From Candidatus Coatesiibacteriota bacterium (GTDB taxonomy: Bacteria > RBG-13-66-14 > B26-G2 > WVWN01 > G020348885), in contig CP070755.1 in assembly GCA_020348885.1 (NCBI GenBank), forward strand, positions 101,481 through 134,684: 33,204 nucleotides of DNA, read 5' to 3'. Position numbers and translations under genes: made by a program. Position 1 is the stretch's first letter. Every line of letters begins with the position of its first letter. The notes beneath the pieces were generated by a model, which worked only from the letters and a program-made list of their open reading frames with translations, did not search any database and was not told the origin of the DNA. Positions 7,528-16,120 of this stretch are shown piece after piece.

Positions 7528-10500
7528 ATGGAATGTAAGGTTTGCGATAAGGTCGTTGTTGACGGTGCGAATTATTGCCCCTACTGCGGTACGGCTCTCG
7601 ACGGGACGCAGGCGGCGATACGTTCGATTACTTTCGCTCACCTTGAATTTCGGCCGAGTGGAATCTTATCTTCCCCAAAAACAGGTGGAGAGTTATCCGC
7701 CGCGTTAAGAAACGCGGGAAAAATCTGCAAACGTTACGGCGCCACAGTAGAAAACGAAAACAGAAACGCCATTACTATCGCTTTCAGAGATAACCCGATA
7801 GGGCAACTATCGGCCGAATTGGCGGCGGCCGCGGCGCTTGAGATTAAAGACTACCACAGTAAACAAACGGCGTTGGCGCGGGAAAAAACGCGTTTATCAG
7901 TATCCATCGGAATAGACTGTGCGGGAACCGGGACAGCGGAAACGGCCGCTGGAATATCGGCGGAAACCCCGCCGGTCGAAAACGCTCGCCGTTTATCGGC
8001 TAAAGCGCCGGCGAACGCCGTACTAATTAGCGGCGACGTTGCGGGGCAAATCGAACAGGCTTTCGTAGCGAAACCTCTTGGTTTCTATAAACTAAGAACG
8101 CACTCGGTTCCGCAGCGTCTATTCGAACTAGTTGACGCAAAACTATCCGAACCCGCCGTATTTGACGGCACGTTCGGAAAAACCGTATTCGGCCGGAACG
8201 ACGAAAAAAACCGCCTTAACCTGTTCCTGAGCGAAGCGAAAAACGCCCAACCTCCGTCCCTTGCGATTATCTACGGTGATTCCGGCTCGGGCAAAACGGA
8301 ACTCCTTAAACATACAGCGGCAAACGCGTTAAACGACGGCTGGCGGGTCGTTTTCGCCCACGGGCAAGAAGTGACCCGTTTCGCGCCGTATTATATATGG
8401 CGTGGGGTTTGTCGCAAACTCCTTTCAACTTACGAAGGTCTGATTATCGCTGACGAATACGCATTGTCGGCGATAGACGGAGACAAAGGGGAATACGCGG
8501 CCGCATTCTTTACGCTGCAAGAGACTTGTTCGACGATAGATGAATACCTGCTCGACGTCATGGGATGTTGCGTTTCGGACGTACCGACGTTAATCGCGAT
8601 AGATGACCTAGATATGGCCGATTACGCGTCGTTACGATTTTTAAACAACTTACTCGAAGCAGTTTTGGTACCCGCTTTCGCAATTATCGCAACGTCCCGG
8701 AAACGAATCGGTTCCGTCCGACGTACTCAGCGGGAAGTCGAACTCGGCGAACTCAAAGACGACGCGGCCGTAGGCGTAATTAAACAGTTCGTCGAAAAAA
8801 CGGGTGTCGACCGTACGACGGTGGCGAACCTGTACGAACGGTGCGGCGGTAACCTTTTAATACTCGAATGGTTAACACGTCATTCCGTTTTTAAACCCGG
8901 CGAAATCCACGGAACCGTGCCAGTCTACCCGCCTTTCAGTATCCCCGAACTAACGGAGGATCGTATTGAATCGCTCGACACGGGGAACCTGGATTTATTG
9001 GAGTTCTTATACAATGTAGGGGAACCAGTTCCGATTCCGGACCTGGGTCCAGTTTTGGGAGATTTCCCCGATACCGATAACGGCCGGTTCAACGACAGGA
9101 TAAGATGGTTAACGGAATTGAACCTTGCTACGGTCTATAGCGATTCTTTCGGCGAGTACCTTGGATTACGAGGTTATTGTCGGGATTCGCTGAACGCGCG
9201 AGAAATCGATCATGACCCGTCCAGGGCGGATAGAGTAATCCGTTTCCTGGAAGAAGATAAAAACGGTAACGATGTCTTAATAGGCCACTGCCTTTTAAGA
9301 TACGGCGAACAAGGTGGCGCGCTTGAACGTTTTATAAACGCCGGCGAACGGGCCCGATCACTGGGAGATGAACTGGACGCTCAGAGTTTATTCTCGGTAG
9401 CCGTCGTAATCGCCGAATCAGACGGTTTCGACGGACCGTCCGAGAAAGCATTATCGGCCTACGTAAAACGCGCCGACGTACTACGCGAACTCGGGTTGGC
9501 CGTCAGCTTACTAACAGACCTTAGAACCGCCGTTGAACGCTATGGCGAATACGTGTATCCTAGATTACGCTTAGACTTCGCGGAAGCGTTGGCCAATTCG
9601 GGGATGTTCGACGAATCGCTCATAAACGCTTTAAAGGCCGTCGAAACTCTCGAAGCGGACGAAGAACCGGAACTCCGGCTAAAAGGTTTCGGGTTAACGG
9701 GCGATATTTATTTTAAAACCGGCCGACTAACCGAAACGGTCAACGCATTCGGAAAAGCTTTACGGTTGGAACCGACGGCCGAGAAGAAAAGCGCGTTACT
9801 CCTAAAAACCGGCCTCGCTAAAACGATGGACTGCCGCATAAACGACGGGGAAATCGACTTCCGGGAGTCTTTAGAAGCGTCGCAAGACAACTGGGCCGCC
9901 GGGATTTCGCTGGCCGTGTTACTTGCCGACAAAGGCCGGTTTCTCGAAGCGTATTCAGCGGCAGTAACCGCGCTGTCGAAAACGACGGAAGCGTACGCCC
10001 GTGGTTTCAGACCGGGCGAAATTGAAGAGTTATCGATAGCGTTATTACTATTATCACCGTTAGTTTTCTCGACGGACGTAACGGAAAAAGTTTCTTACGT
10101 TATTGGCCGTGCTGATATCGAGGAATTCAAGGTCGCGTCCGACTACGTCTCCGCCGTACGGGCATATATTTCGGGTGACTCGGACGAATTCGATGAAGCG
10201 TTAGCTAAAATAGAAACCTCCGGCGACGGCCTTTTCGGCGGGGTTATTTCGGGCGCTAAATCCCTATTAAGCGCCGACTTCAATCTCCACTATAACCGCG
10301 ATTTTTCGTCGGCGGACTTTAAAGCTAAAAACGCGTTAAAAGCCTTCGAAAAGGTGAATTTCCCATATTACGCCGCCGAATGTAGATTGTTGTTGGCCGA
10401 AACGGCGACCGCGCGCGGGGATCTATTAACGGCCCGGAATGAGCTCGATAACATTACAATCCGAAAGAAGAGACGCGTTTCGTATCCATATTTAGCGGAT

Positions 10501-10812
10501 TATAATAGGGTTTTCGGGGAATTACTCTCTCTCGAAGGAGAAACGGACAAGAGCCTTCGTTTTATAAACTCGGCCGCCGTTCTTTACAAATCGCACGGGA
10601 TGGTTTTCCAAGAAGCGCTATGCTACTTAGCGTTAGCGAATTCCGCCGGCTCGGACAAAGCCGCGGAGTATTATTCGAAAGCGGCGTGGCTCTTCGAAAA
10701 CAGCGGGGCCGGTTGCTGGGTCGGAAAACGCGGTGCGACGAAACCCGAAAAGAACCTTCGCGAAGGAACCCGTGGGCTCACGCGAACGACGGTGGTACAG
10801 CCTAACCCGTAA
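7528..10812 (+). CDS. Zinc ribbon/pseudo-cyclase/AAA ATPase/TPR signalling protein
   Basis: A 1,094-residue multidomain protein. A zinc ribbon (C3, C6, C17, C20) is followed at residues 30-205 by a class III nucleotide-cyclase-like domain. This is recognisable from TRLSVSIGID (121-130), the segment around ENARRLSAKAPANAVLIS (151-168) and the final YKLRTHSVPQRLFELVDA stretch. The metal-binding aspartates appear to be lost: FAHL (36-39) stands where FxDL is usual, and no clear second Asp motif follows. An AAA/STAND-type ATPase has Walker A GDSGSGKT (250-257) and Walker B LIAIDDLD (355-362). About 500 residues of TPR-like helical repeats follow. Such cyclase-AAA-TPR proteins are large signalling scaffolds; target unknown. 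A stop codon abuts the ATG upstream and no Shine-Dalgarno sequence is seen. The last 35 residues are basic and unlike TPR. GC is slightly below neighbouring genes. Upstream, 7308-7527 holds only a short hairpin (7480-7495). Confidence 0.85.
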   Translation: MECKVCDKVVVDGANYCPYCGTALDGTQAAIRSITFAHLEFRPSGILSSPKTGGELSAALRNAGKICKRYGATVENENRNAITIAFRDNPIGQLSAELAAAAALEIKDYHSKQTALAREKTRLSVSIGIDCAGTGTAETAAGISAETPPVENARRLSAKAPANAVLISGDVAGQIEQAFVAKPLGFYKLRTHSVPQRLFELVDAKLSEPAVFDGTFGKTVFGRNDEKNRLNLFLSEAKNAQPPSLAIIYGDSGSGKTELLKHTAANALNDGWRVVFAHGQEVTRFAPYYIWRGVCRKLLSTYEGLIIADEYALSAIDGDKGEYAAAFFTLQETCSTIDEYLLDVMGCCVSDVPTLIAIDDLDMADYASLRFLNNLLEAVLVPAFAIIATSRKRIGSVRRTQREVELGELKDDAAVGVIKQFVEKTGVDRTTVANLYERCGGNLLILEWLTRHSVFKPGEIHGTVPVYPPFSIPELTEDRIESLDTGNLDLLEFLYNVGEPVPIPDLGPVLGDFPDTDNGRFNDRIRWLTELNLATVYSDSFGEYLGLRGYCRDSLNAREIDHDPSRADRVIRFLEEDKNGNDVLIGHCLLRYGEQGGALERFINAGERARSLGDELDAQSLFSVAVVIAESDGFDGPSEKALSAYVKRADVLRELGLAVSLLTDLRTAVERYGEYVYPRLRLDFAEALANSGMFDESLINALKAVETLEADEEPELRLKGFGLTGDIYFKTGRLTETVNAFGKALRLEPTAEKKSALLLKTGLAKTMDCRINDGEIDFRESLEASQDNWAAGISLAVLLADKGRFLEAYSAAVTALSKTTEAYARGFRPGEIEELSIALLLLSPLVFSTDVTEKVSYVIGRADIEEFKVASDYVSAVRAYISGDSDEFDEALAKIETSGDGLFGGVISGAKSLLSADFNLHYNRDFSSADFKAKNALKAFEKVNFPYYAAECRLLLAETATARGDLLTARNELDNITIRKKRRVSYPYLADYNRVFGELLSLEGETDKSLRFINSAAVLYKSHGMVFQEALCYLALANSAGSDKAAEYYSKAAWLFENSGAGCWVGKRGATKPEKNLREGTRGLTRTTVVQPNP

Positions 10813-10842
10813 CGACCCGACACGATTAGTAGAAAAAAATAC

Positions 10843-10871
10843 TTTACAAACACGGAATAGTATGGTATTTT
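10843..10871 (+). promoter_or_regulatory. Extended -10 promoter of the infC operon
   Basis: A -35 TTTACA (10843-10848), a 17-bp spacer and a -10 TATTTT (10866-10871), preceded directly by TGG (extended -10). The leader to infC would be about 30 nt, too short for the long L20-binding leader known in some Firmicutes. Confidence 0.72.
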
Positions 10872-10895
10872 ACCGGCCAATTTTAACGATCGTCT

Positions 10896-10912
10896 GGAGG
10901 TGAAGTAAAATA
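10896..10912 (+). promoter_or_regulatory. Strong ribosome site followed by an ATA start codon (infC)
   Basis: GGAGGTGA (10896-10903) is a near-perfect Shine-Dalgarno sequence, and six bases later the infC frame reads ATA (10910-10912). The frame has a TGA stop at 10901-10903, leaving only AGT, AAA and ATA before the conserved N-terminus, so ATA is the only plausible start. Confidence 0.85.
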
Positions 10913-11506
10913 GCCCAACGTAGAACCAGGGTCAATAAAGCGATCCGGGTACCAGAAGTCCGTTTAATCGACGAAGAGGGAAACCAAGTCGGGGTCGTCC
11001 CAACCAGCGAAGCCCTTGCTATTGCCCAAGGTAAAGGGTTGGACCTCGTCGAAGTAGCACCGAAAAACCGCCCCCCCGTGTGCAGAGTAATGGATTATGG
11101 GAAGTACCTCTACCAACAAAACAAACGGCAACGGGAGTCCAAGAAGACTCATACCGCGAAAAAAATCAAAGAGTTAAGAATCCGGGCGAAGATAGAGAAG
11201 CACGACCTAGATTTCAAAATAAGACACATAAAGGCCTTTCTAAATAAGAAGTTCAAAGTTAAAATTACGGTGGTTTATAGGGGGCGCGAGATTACGCATT
11301 CCGAGATAGGCCAAGAACTTATATCTAAAGTTATCGCCGCGTTGGGGGACGACGCGATAGTAGAATCCGCTCCCAAAATGGAAGGGCGGGCCCTCATAGC
11401 GGTTCTCGCGCCGGCGGCGAAAAAAACGAAAGAAAAACCTGCGGAAACCGTAATGGCCGAGCTTACGGCCGACACACCGGCTACGGGAGACGAGCCGGAG
11501 GATTAG
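10910..11506 (+). CDS. infC: Translation initiation factor IF-3
   Basis: Binds the 30S subunit, blocks premature 50S joining and checks the start codon. The 198-residue product has the N-terminal domain ([18 protein letters not shown], then GLDLVEVAP and [12 protein letters not shown]), a lysine-rich linker helix ([12 protein letters not shown]), and the C-terminal domain ([16 protein letters not shown] to [10 protein letters not shown]). An acidic tail of about 25 residues follows. The start is ATA at 10910 behind GGAGGTGA. Starting at the first conventional codon (TTG at 11039) would delete most of the N-terminal domain. IF-3 discriminates against non-canonical starts, so a rare start codon on its own mRNA gives negative feedback, as known for AUU in E. 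coli. The TAG stop is 2 nt before the rpmI ATG, implying coupling. Confidence 0.95.
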   Translation: MAQRRTRVNKAIRVPEVRLIDEEGNQVGVVPTSEALAIAQGKGLDLVEVAPKNRPPVCRVMDYGKYLYQQNKRQRESKKTHTAKKIKELRIRAKIEKHDLDFKIRHIKAFLNKKFKVKITVVYRGREITHSEIGQELISKVIAALGDDAIVESAPKMEGRALIAVLAPAAKKTKEKPAETVMAELTADTPATGDEPED

Positions 11507-11508
11507 GT

Positions 11509-11718
11509 ATGCCAAAGATGAAGACCAACAAAGCGGCTGCAAAACGTTTCAAGCGAACGGCTCGCGGCCGTATAAAAAGGTATAGAGCCTATAAAGGCCA
11601 CCTTATGGCCAAAAAATCGCCCAAACGGAGGCGGAAACTACGTAAAGCGACTCACCTTCATCCGAGAGACAAAAAAGAACTCATGACCCTGATGCCGTAC
11701 ATCCGGCGCAAGAAATAG
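11509..11718 (+). CDS. rpmI: 50S ribosomal protein bL35
   Basis: A 69-residue basic protein with the family signature [15 protein letters not shown] and a C-terminal MPYIRRKK. It is an assembly component of the large subunit. Its ribosome site (GGAGGATTAGGT) lies over the end of infC, only 2 nt downstream of the infC stop. Order infC-rpmI-rplT is the conserved bacterial arrangement. Confidence 0.98.
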   Translation: MPKMKTNKAAAKRFKRTARGRIKRYRAYKGHLMAKKSPKRRRKLRKATHLHPRDKKELMTLMPYIRRKK

Positions 11719-11735
11719 TACGCGAGAGGGATACG

Positions 11736-12098
11736 ATGCCGAGAACCAGAAAATCACCGGCCAGGCGAAAAAGGCATAAAAAGATATTGAAGCGCGCTAA
11801 AGGCTTCCGCGGCGGGCGGCGCCGGCTTATCACGACGGCCACCGACGCCGTTCACAAAGCGTACCAACACCAGTACGAAGACCGCCGGAGGAGGAAACGC
11901 GACTTCAGAAAACTTTGGATTCAAAGAATAAACGCTGCAGCACGGGCCCACGGGCTCCCGTACGCCGGGTTCATACACGGCCTTGCGAAGGCTAACGTGG
12001 AATTAGAGCGGAAAATACTCGCCGAACTCGCCGTAAAGGAACGCGCCTCGTTTAAAACCCTCGTCGAAATAGCAAAGGAAAACTTGAACGGTTTCTAA
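11736..12098 (+). CDS. rplT: 50S ribosomal protein bL20
   Basis: A 120-residue protein with the characteristic basic N-terminal extension (ARRKRHKKILKRAKGFRGGRR), then the globular part with LWIQRINAAARAHGLPYAGFIHGL. It binds 23S rRNA and is needed early in 50S assembly. In other bacteria L20 represses this operon by binding mRNA; no L20-binding leader could be recognised here. GAGAGGGA precedes the ATG. Confidence 0.98.
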   Translation: MPRTRKSPARRKRHKKILKRAKGFRGGRRRLITTATDAVHKAYQHQYEDRRRRKRDFRKLWIQRINAAARAHGLPYAGFIHGLAKANVELERKILAELAVKERASFKTLVEIAKENLNGF

Positions 12099-12113
12099 CG
12101 TTATCGGAGCGCG

Positions 12114-13133
12114 ATGAACGACAAAACGAGAATCGATAAACCGATAATCTTGATAACAATGGGCGATCCAGCCGGCATAGGCCCCGAGATTATCGTTAAA
12201 GCTTTACCGAATATAAACGACGATTATTGTCCCGTGGTAATCGGCGACCGCAACGCGTTAACGTCCGCAGCGGGGAAATCCGGCTTCGATATCAACGGCG
12301 TGAACGTTGTCAAACGGGCCGAAAAAGCGAATTTCTCGGCCGATAAAGTAAACTTCGTTCCCGTTTCCGTTGCCGGGTTGGGTACGCTGGTGCCGGGTAA
12401 ACACAACAAGAAAACGGGGAAAGCTTCGATTGCGTATCTCGAAACCGCCGTAAACGCGATTCTAATGAACGAAGCGGATGCGCTGGTCACGGGACCGCTC
12501 TCGAAAAAGGCGATAAACGAAGCCGGCTTCTACTACAACGGGCACACCGACTTTTTCGCCGAAAGGACGAACACATCCAAATACGCGATGTGCTTTTATA
12601 CAGATAATCTGAAAGTCGCTCTGGTATCCGACCATATACCGGTCAGGAAAATCCATACCAGAATCAAGCTGGCACGGGTACTACGAACGATATATCTACT
12701 CGACGAGTTCATACGAAACCTGGAAGGCGTACGACCGAAATTGGCCGTACTGGGTTTGAACCCACACGCGGGCGAATCCGGACTCATCGGCGCCGAAGAG
12801 CTAAACGAAATAATACCGGCTATCAACACGGCGAACGAACGCGGTTTAAACGTAGCAGGCCCGCTGACCCCAGAAATCGGTTTCAGGGAAACCATAGCCG
12901 GCGAATACGACGGGGTCGTTGCCATGTACCACGACCAGGGAATAATACCGTTTAAACTCATCGCGCCGTACGATTCGGTGAACGTTACGCTGGGGCTTCC
13001 GTTCGTACGGACGTCCGTCGGCCACGGCACGGGCTACGACATCGCAGGCGACGGTACGGCAAAAGAAAACAGCCTTATCAAAGCCATAAAGTTAGCCGGA
13101 GACCTGGTACGTCCCGGTCGAAAACCACTATAA
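12114..13133 (+). CDS. pdxA: 4-hydroxythreonine-4-phosphate dehydrogenase
   Basis: Oxidises 4-phosphohydroxy-L-threonine with NAD in the DXP-dependent route to pyridoxal phosphate. The 339-residue length is typical. Family motifs are clear: MGDPAGIGPEI near the N-terminus, VTGPLSKKAI (125-134), GHTDFFAE with H144, NPHAGE with H218, MYHDQG with H273 (the metal-binding histidines), and TSVGHGTGYDIAG near the end. It lies 15 nt after rplT with a GGAG ribosome site, so it ends the infC operon ahead of the terminator at 13176. The rest of the B6 pathway is not in the window. Confidence 0.96.
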   Translation: MNDKTRIDKPIILITMGDPAGIGPEIIVKALPNINDDYCPVVIGDRNALTSAAGKSGFDINGVNVVKRAEKANFSADKVNFVPVSVAGLGTLVPGKHNKKTGKASIAYLETAVNAILMNEADALVTGPLSKKAINEAGFYYNGHTDFFAERTNTSKYAMCFYTDNLKVALVSDHIPVRKIHTRIKLARVLRTIYLLDEFIRNLEGVRPKLAVLGLNPHAGESGLIGAEELNEIIPAINTANERGLNVAGPLTPEIGFRETIAGEYDGVVAMYHDQGIIPFKLIAPYDSVNVTLGLPFVRTSVGHGTGYDIAGDGTAKENSLIKAIKLAGDLVRPGRKPL

Positions 13134-13175
13134 TCTACGCGACCGTTCCATAGTACGTTTAACAAACCGCGCCAG

Positions 13176-13206
13176 CGGGGCTATTTAGCCCCGTTATTTA
13201 TTTTTT
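13176..13206 (+). terminator. Rho-independent terminator after pdxA
   Basis: A 7-bp stem CGGGGCT/AGCCCCG (13176-13182 with 13187-13193) with a 4-nt loop is followed by TTATTTATTTTTT. This is a classical intrinsic terminator closing the infC-pdxA transcription unit. Confidence 0.9.
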
Positions 13207-13216
13207 CGCTATTGAC

Positions 13217-13245
13217 TTGCAATTCTGACAAAAACCGTATATAAT
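13217..13245 (+). promoter_or_regulatory. Sigma70-type promoter of the kinase/HNR operon
   Basis: A -35 TTGCAA (13217-13222) and a perfect -10 TATAAT (13240-13245) are 17 bp apart. A better -35 match, TTGACT, starts 5 bp earlier (13212) but would give a 22-bp spacer. Confidence 0.7.
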
Positions 13246-13288
13246 CTATGACAGAGGATGGCGACCCCGCGCCGCTTCTTATGACTGC

Positions 13289-14011
13289 ATGGAAAAAACG
13301 ACGATAAACCCTGAAACACCGGCGAAAGCGAACGACGATAACGAAACGGCTCGCTTATACGCTCTTATGAACATGCTAGCCCACGAAATCCGCAATCCGC
13401 TCAACGCGCTCGTTATGAATCTGAAACTTCTAGGCGACCGGGTTACCGACGATAAAGGGCGGAAGATACTACACGCCGCTACGGTTCAAGCTGACCGTAC
13501 GAACGAAATCCTCAACGATTTCCTGCGGTTCGCGCGTCCCAGGAAACCCGACCCGTCCAGCTTCAACGTTCTCGAAACCCTGGAAAACATCAGGACCTTC
13601 GTTGCGCCCAGGTTAAAGCAGGAAGGAATAAAGCTCGAAATAAACACGGGCGGCGAACCGCCGGAATTATTCACAGACAGCGATATGCTGGCGCAGATAC
13701 TGCTTAACCTTATCCTGAACTCGATAGACGCTGCGCCGAAAGGTAAAATCCGCATAGACGTCGAGAAAGACGCAGGGATCACTAAGATTATCGTTCGCGA
13801 CGACGGGCCCGGTTTCATCGAACCGGGCCGGGCGCTCGAGCCGTTCTACTCGACCAAAGACGATGGAGTCGGTTTGGGGCTGGCTACCGTTGGTTCGCTC
13901 GTTTCAGCGCTGGGCGGCACGGTAAAGGTCGGTAACGCCCCCGGAAACGGCGCCCTCGTCGAACTGGAAGTCCCCGATTTCAACGAAACAAAAGCAAAGG
14001 ATAGCAGGTAA
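13289..14011 (+). CDS. Soluble sensor histidine kinase without a sensor domain
   Basis: A 240-residue kinase consisting of a HisKA dimerisation domain with the phospho-accepting H32 in LAHEIRNPLNAL, then a HATPase domain. The ATPase has the N box (LLNLILNSIDAA, N140 and N144), the G1 box (DDGPGF, 171-176), a short F-box region (EPFYSTK) and the G2 box (GVGLGLATVGSLVSALGG). There is no transmembrane helix and only about 20 polar residues before HisKA, so any input must come through a partner or from a cytoplasmic cue. The H-box style recalls NtrB/AtoS-type kinases. No response regulator is encoded nearby; the next gene, 15 nt downstream, encodes a repeat protein without a receiver domain. The ATG lacks a strong ribosome site. 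An 8-codon leader frame at 13258 is probably chance. Confidence 0.93.
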   Translation: MEKTTINPETPAKANDDNETARLYALMNMLAHEIRNPLNALVMNLKLLGDRVTDDKGRKILHAATVQADRTNEILNDFLRFARPRKPDPSSFNVLETLENIRTFVAPRLKQEGIKLEINTGGEPPELFTDSDMLAQILLNLILNSIDAAPKGKIRIDVEKDAGITKIIVRDDGPGFIEPGRALEPFYSTKDDGVGLGLATVGSLVSALGGTVKVGNAPGNGALVELEVPDFNETKAKDSR

Positions 14012-14026
14012 TACAAGGAGGTTTAA

Positions 14027-14833
14027 ATGCCGCGTAAAAAAACCAAATGGAGCGACGAAAAGATAGTCGAAGAGATAAAAAAGCTCCACGAGGCCGGCGA
14101 AGCTTTAACGGTTAAAAATACGGCCAAGAACCACTCGGCCCTGTACAGCGCAGCTCTCCGTTACTTCCATAGCTGGGCCGACGCCGTCGAGGCGGCCGGT
14201 ATAGATTACGACGCCATCAGGCGGGCCAGCCGACGGGAAGCGATACGCAAGATAACCAAGTGGAACAAAGAACGGGTTCTCGAAGAGATTTTAAAGATCC
14301 CGAAAGCGGATCTCTGGTTCGTTTACAAAAACAACATCGCCCTCCACTCGGCGGCCCGCCGCGAGTTCGGGAGTTGGAAGAAAGCGGTCGAAGCCGCTGG
14401 TTACGACTACGAGGAAATCAACGAGCTCGCCGACACCAAGTACACAAGTTGGACCAAGGAAAAGATAATCAGGATGATCCGGGAATTATCGCCCGAACAA
14501 CTCAGCTACCGTAACATGACCAAGGAACACTTATTGCTATATTCGGCCGCCTATCGTAAGTTCGGGAATTGGGCCAACGCTCTTCGGGTCGCCGGAATAG
14601 ACGAAATGGTAATAACCAAGTGCTTCAAAAACCGGAAATGGACGTCCGAAAAGATCCTGAAGGAAATCCGGGAACGTTACCGTCGGGGCGAAAAACTCTC
14701 CAGCGGTTACATGCAAAAGCATCACCCGAGCCTTTTCAGCGCCGCATATCGCCGGTTCGGAAGCTGGGGCGAAGCTGTTGACGCAGCCGGGTTGGATTAC
14801 CGTACGATAATCCGGAACAAAGCTCATACGTAA
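14027..14833 (+). CDS. Four-repeat HNR (homing endonuclease-associated repeat) protein
   Basis: The 268-residue protein is almost entirely four copies of a 50-residue unit, at residues 8-60, 79-127, 142-192 and 205-257. Each starts W-(S/N/T)-x-E-(K/R)-(I/V) and ends L-(Y/H/F)-S-A-A-x-R-x-F-(G/H)-(S/N)-W-x-x-A-(V/L)-x-x-A-G. Paired tryptophans recur at W8/W50, W79/W117, W142/W182 and W205/W247. This matches the homing-endonuclease-associated repeat family as I know it, thought to be helical DNA-binding modules. No nuclease domain (HNH, LAGLIDADG or GIY-YIG) is present. The protein is very basic, which suits nucleic-acid binding. AAGGAGG lies before the ATG, 15 nt after the kinase gene, so the two form an operon. 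A transcription-factor or nucleoid role is inference. Confidence 0.85.
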   Translation: MPRKKTKWSDEKIVEEIKKLHEAGEALTVKNTAKNHSALYSAALRYFHSWADAVEAAGIDYDAIRRASRREAIRKITKWNKERVLEEILKIPKADLWFVYKNNIALHSAARREFGSWKKAVEAAGYDYEEINELADTKYTSWTKEKIIRMIRELSPEQLSYRNMTKEHLLLYSAAYRKFGNWANALRVAGIDEMVITKCFKNRKWTSEKILKEIRERYRRGEKLSSGYMQKHHPSLFSAAYRRFGSWGEAVDAAGLDYRTIIRNKAHT

Positions 14834-14854
14834 GATTAGTACGCTGGGTAAAAC

Positions 14855-14878
14855 AGCGGCTCCCACGGGGGAGCCGCT
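14855..14878. terminator. Bidirectional terminator hairpin between convergent genes
   Basis: A perfect 10-bp stem AGCGGCTCCC/GGGAGCCGCT (14855-14864 with 14869-14878) has a 4-nt loop. On the minus strand it is followed by GTTTTA; on the plus strand by CTATCTAT. It sits between the HNR gene (+) and ftsZ (-). A second, weaker hairpin of 7 bp lies at 14918-14939, nearer ftsZ. Confidence 0.75.
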
Positions 14879-14968
14879 CTATCTATACGCGCGCCTACCG
14901 CAACGTCAAAGCCCGCCGCGCCGAATTCCTACTCGGCGCTATATCATATCGTCATAGTCCGATCCCGG

Positions 14969-16108
14969 TTAACTGGGCTTCGCCCTTTGCCGGATAAACG
15001 TCGGAATCTCAATGTTGTTCTCGAACATCGACTCGAGATCCTTAACCATCGCTTCGTCGCCAAAACCGCCCAAATCGCCCAACTCCGGCGGCGTCGCCGG
15101 CATTATCGCCGTATCGTCGGTAACGGCCGCTAAATCCTCGAGCGGTAAGGCGTTGTCGAAGCCGGTGGCTATTACGGTAACCCTTACCTCGTCCACGATG
15201 TTCTCGTCCGTTACGGCGCCAAAGATTACGTTGGCTTCCTCGTCGGCGACCTCCTGGATGACGTTCGCCACGTCCTCATACTCGTGGATGCCCAGGTCCG
15301 GCCCGCCGGTAACGTTGACCAGGATACCGCGCGCGCCCCGGATATTTACGCCTTCAAGTAGCGGGCTGGCGATGACCTCTTCGGCCGCCTTGGACGCCCG
15401 GTCCTCACCGTTTCCGGCACCGGTACCCATTATAGCGCTTCCACCGGCCTCGGCCATAACGGTCCGCACGTCGGCGAAGTCGACGTTTATCAAACCCGGT
15501 ACCGTTATCAGATCCGATATGCCGCGAACGGCCCGCACCAACACGTCGTCGGCCATCCTGAAGGCCTCGATCATCGATGTTCCCCGCTCGCATATCTTTA
15601 AAAGCCGTTCGTTCGGGATAACGATAAGGGTGTCCACTTTCCCGACCAAATCGGCCAAACCGTCTTCGGCTTGATCCATACGCCTTCGGCCCTCGAAACC
15701 GAACGGTTTCGTTACCACGGCGACGGTCAACGCGTTAATCTCCCGCAATATGTCGGCGACTACGGGCGCGCCTCCGGTACCCGTACCACCTCCTAGGCCG
15801 CAAGTAATGAAGACCATATCGGCGCCGTCCAGCGACCGTTCGAGCGAGTCCCGGTCCTCCTCAGCGGCCCGGCGCCCGATTTCCGGGTTTGCACCGGCCC
15901 CTAGCCCCTTCGTTAACTGGCTGCCGATTTGTACCTTCTGGAGTGCTTTCGACCGCCGCAAGTCCTGGGCGTCCGTATTGGCCACAATGAACTCGACACC
16001 TCTCAGCTTCGTCTCTATCATTCTGTTCACGGCGTTTCCGCCGCCGCCGCCTATTCCGATAACTATTATCGTGGCGGACTTATCGTATTCAGGCGCGAAC
16101 TCCAACAT
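14969..16108 (-). CDS. ftsZ: Cell division GTPase FtsZ
   Basis: Polymerises with GTP into the division ring at midcell. The 379-residue protein has the N-terminal nucleotide fold ([14 protein letters not shown]), the tubulin signature GGGTGTG (106-112), the T7 synergy loop NVDFADVR (208-215) that completes GTP hydrolysis in the next subunit, and a linker. It ends in the conserved C-terminal peptide [14 protein letters not shown], which binds FtsA and other partners. GGAGG directly follows the ftsA stop and serves this ATG, 12 nt later. It is the last gene of the dcw cluster on this strand. Confidence 0.98.
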   Translation of the reverse strand: MLEFAPEYDKSATIIVIGIGGGGGNAVNRMIETKLRGVEFIVANTDAQDLRRSKALQKVQIGSQLTKGLGAGANPEIGRRAAEEDRDSLERSLDGADMVFITCGLGGGTGTGGAPVVADILREINALTVAVVTKPFGFEGRRRMDQAEDGLADLVGKVDTLIVIPNERLLKICERGTSMIEAFRMADDVLVRAVRGISDLITVPGLINVDFADVRTVMAEAGGSAIMGTGAGNGEDRASKAAEEVIASPLLEGVNIRGARGILVNVTGGPDLGIHEYEDVANVIQEVADEEANVIFGAVTDENIVDEVRVTVIATGFDNALPLEDLAAVTDDTAIMPATPPELGDLGGFGDEAMVKDLESMFENNIEIPTFIRQRAKPS

Positions 16109-16120
16109 TACGGAACCTCC

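Noticed and set aside
10872-10909. L20-binding leader upstream of infC
   Set aside because: The leader is only about 30 nt and shows no long-range pairing.
13258-13284. Eight-codon leader frame before the histidine kinase
   Set aside because: Too short and without a properly spaced ribosome site; no amino-acid bias that would suggest attenuation.
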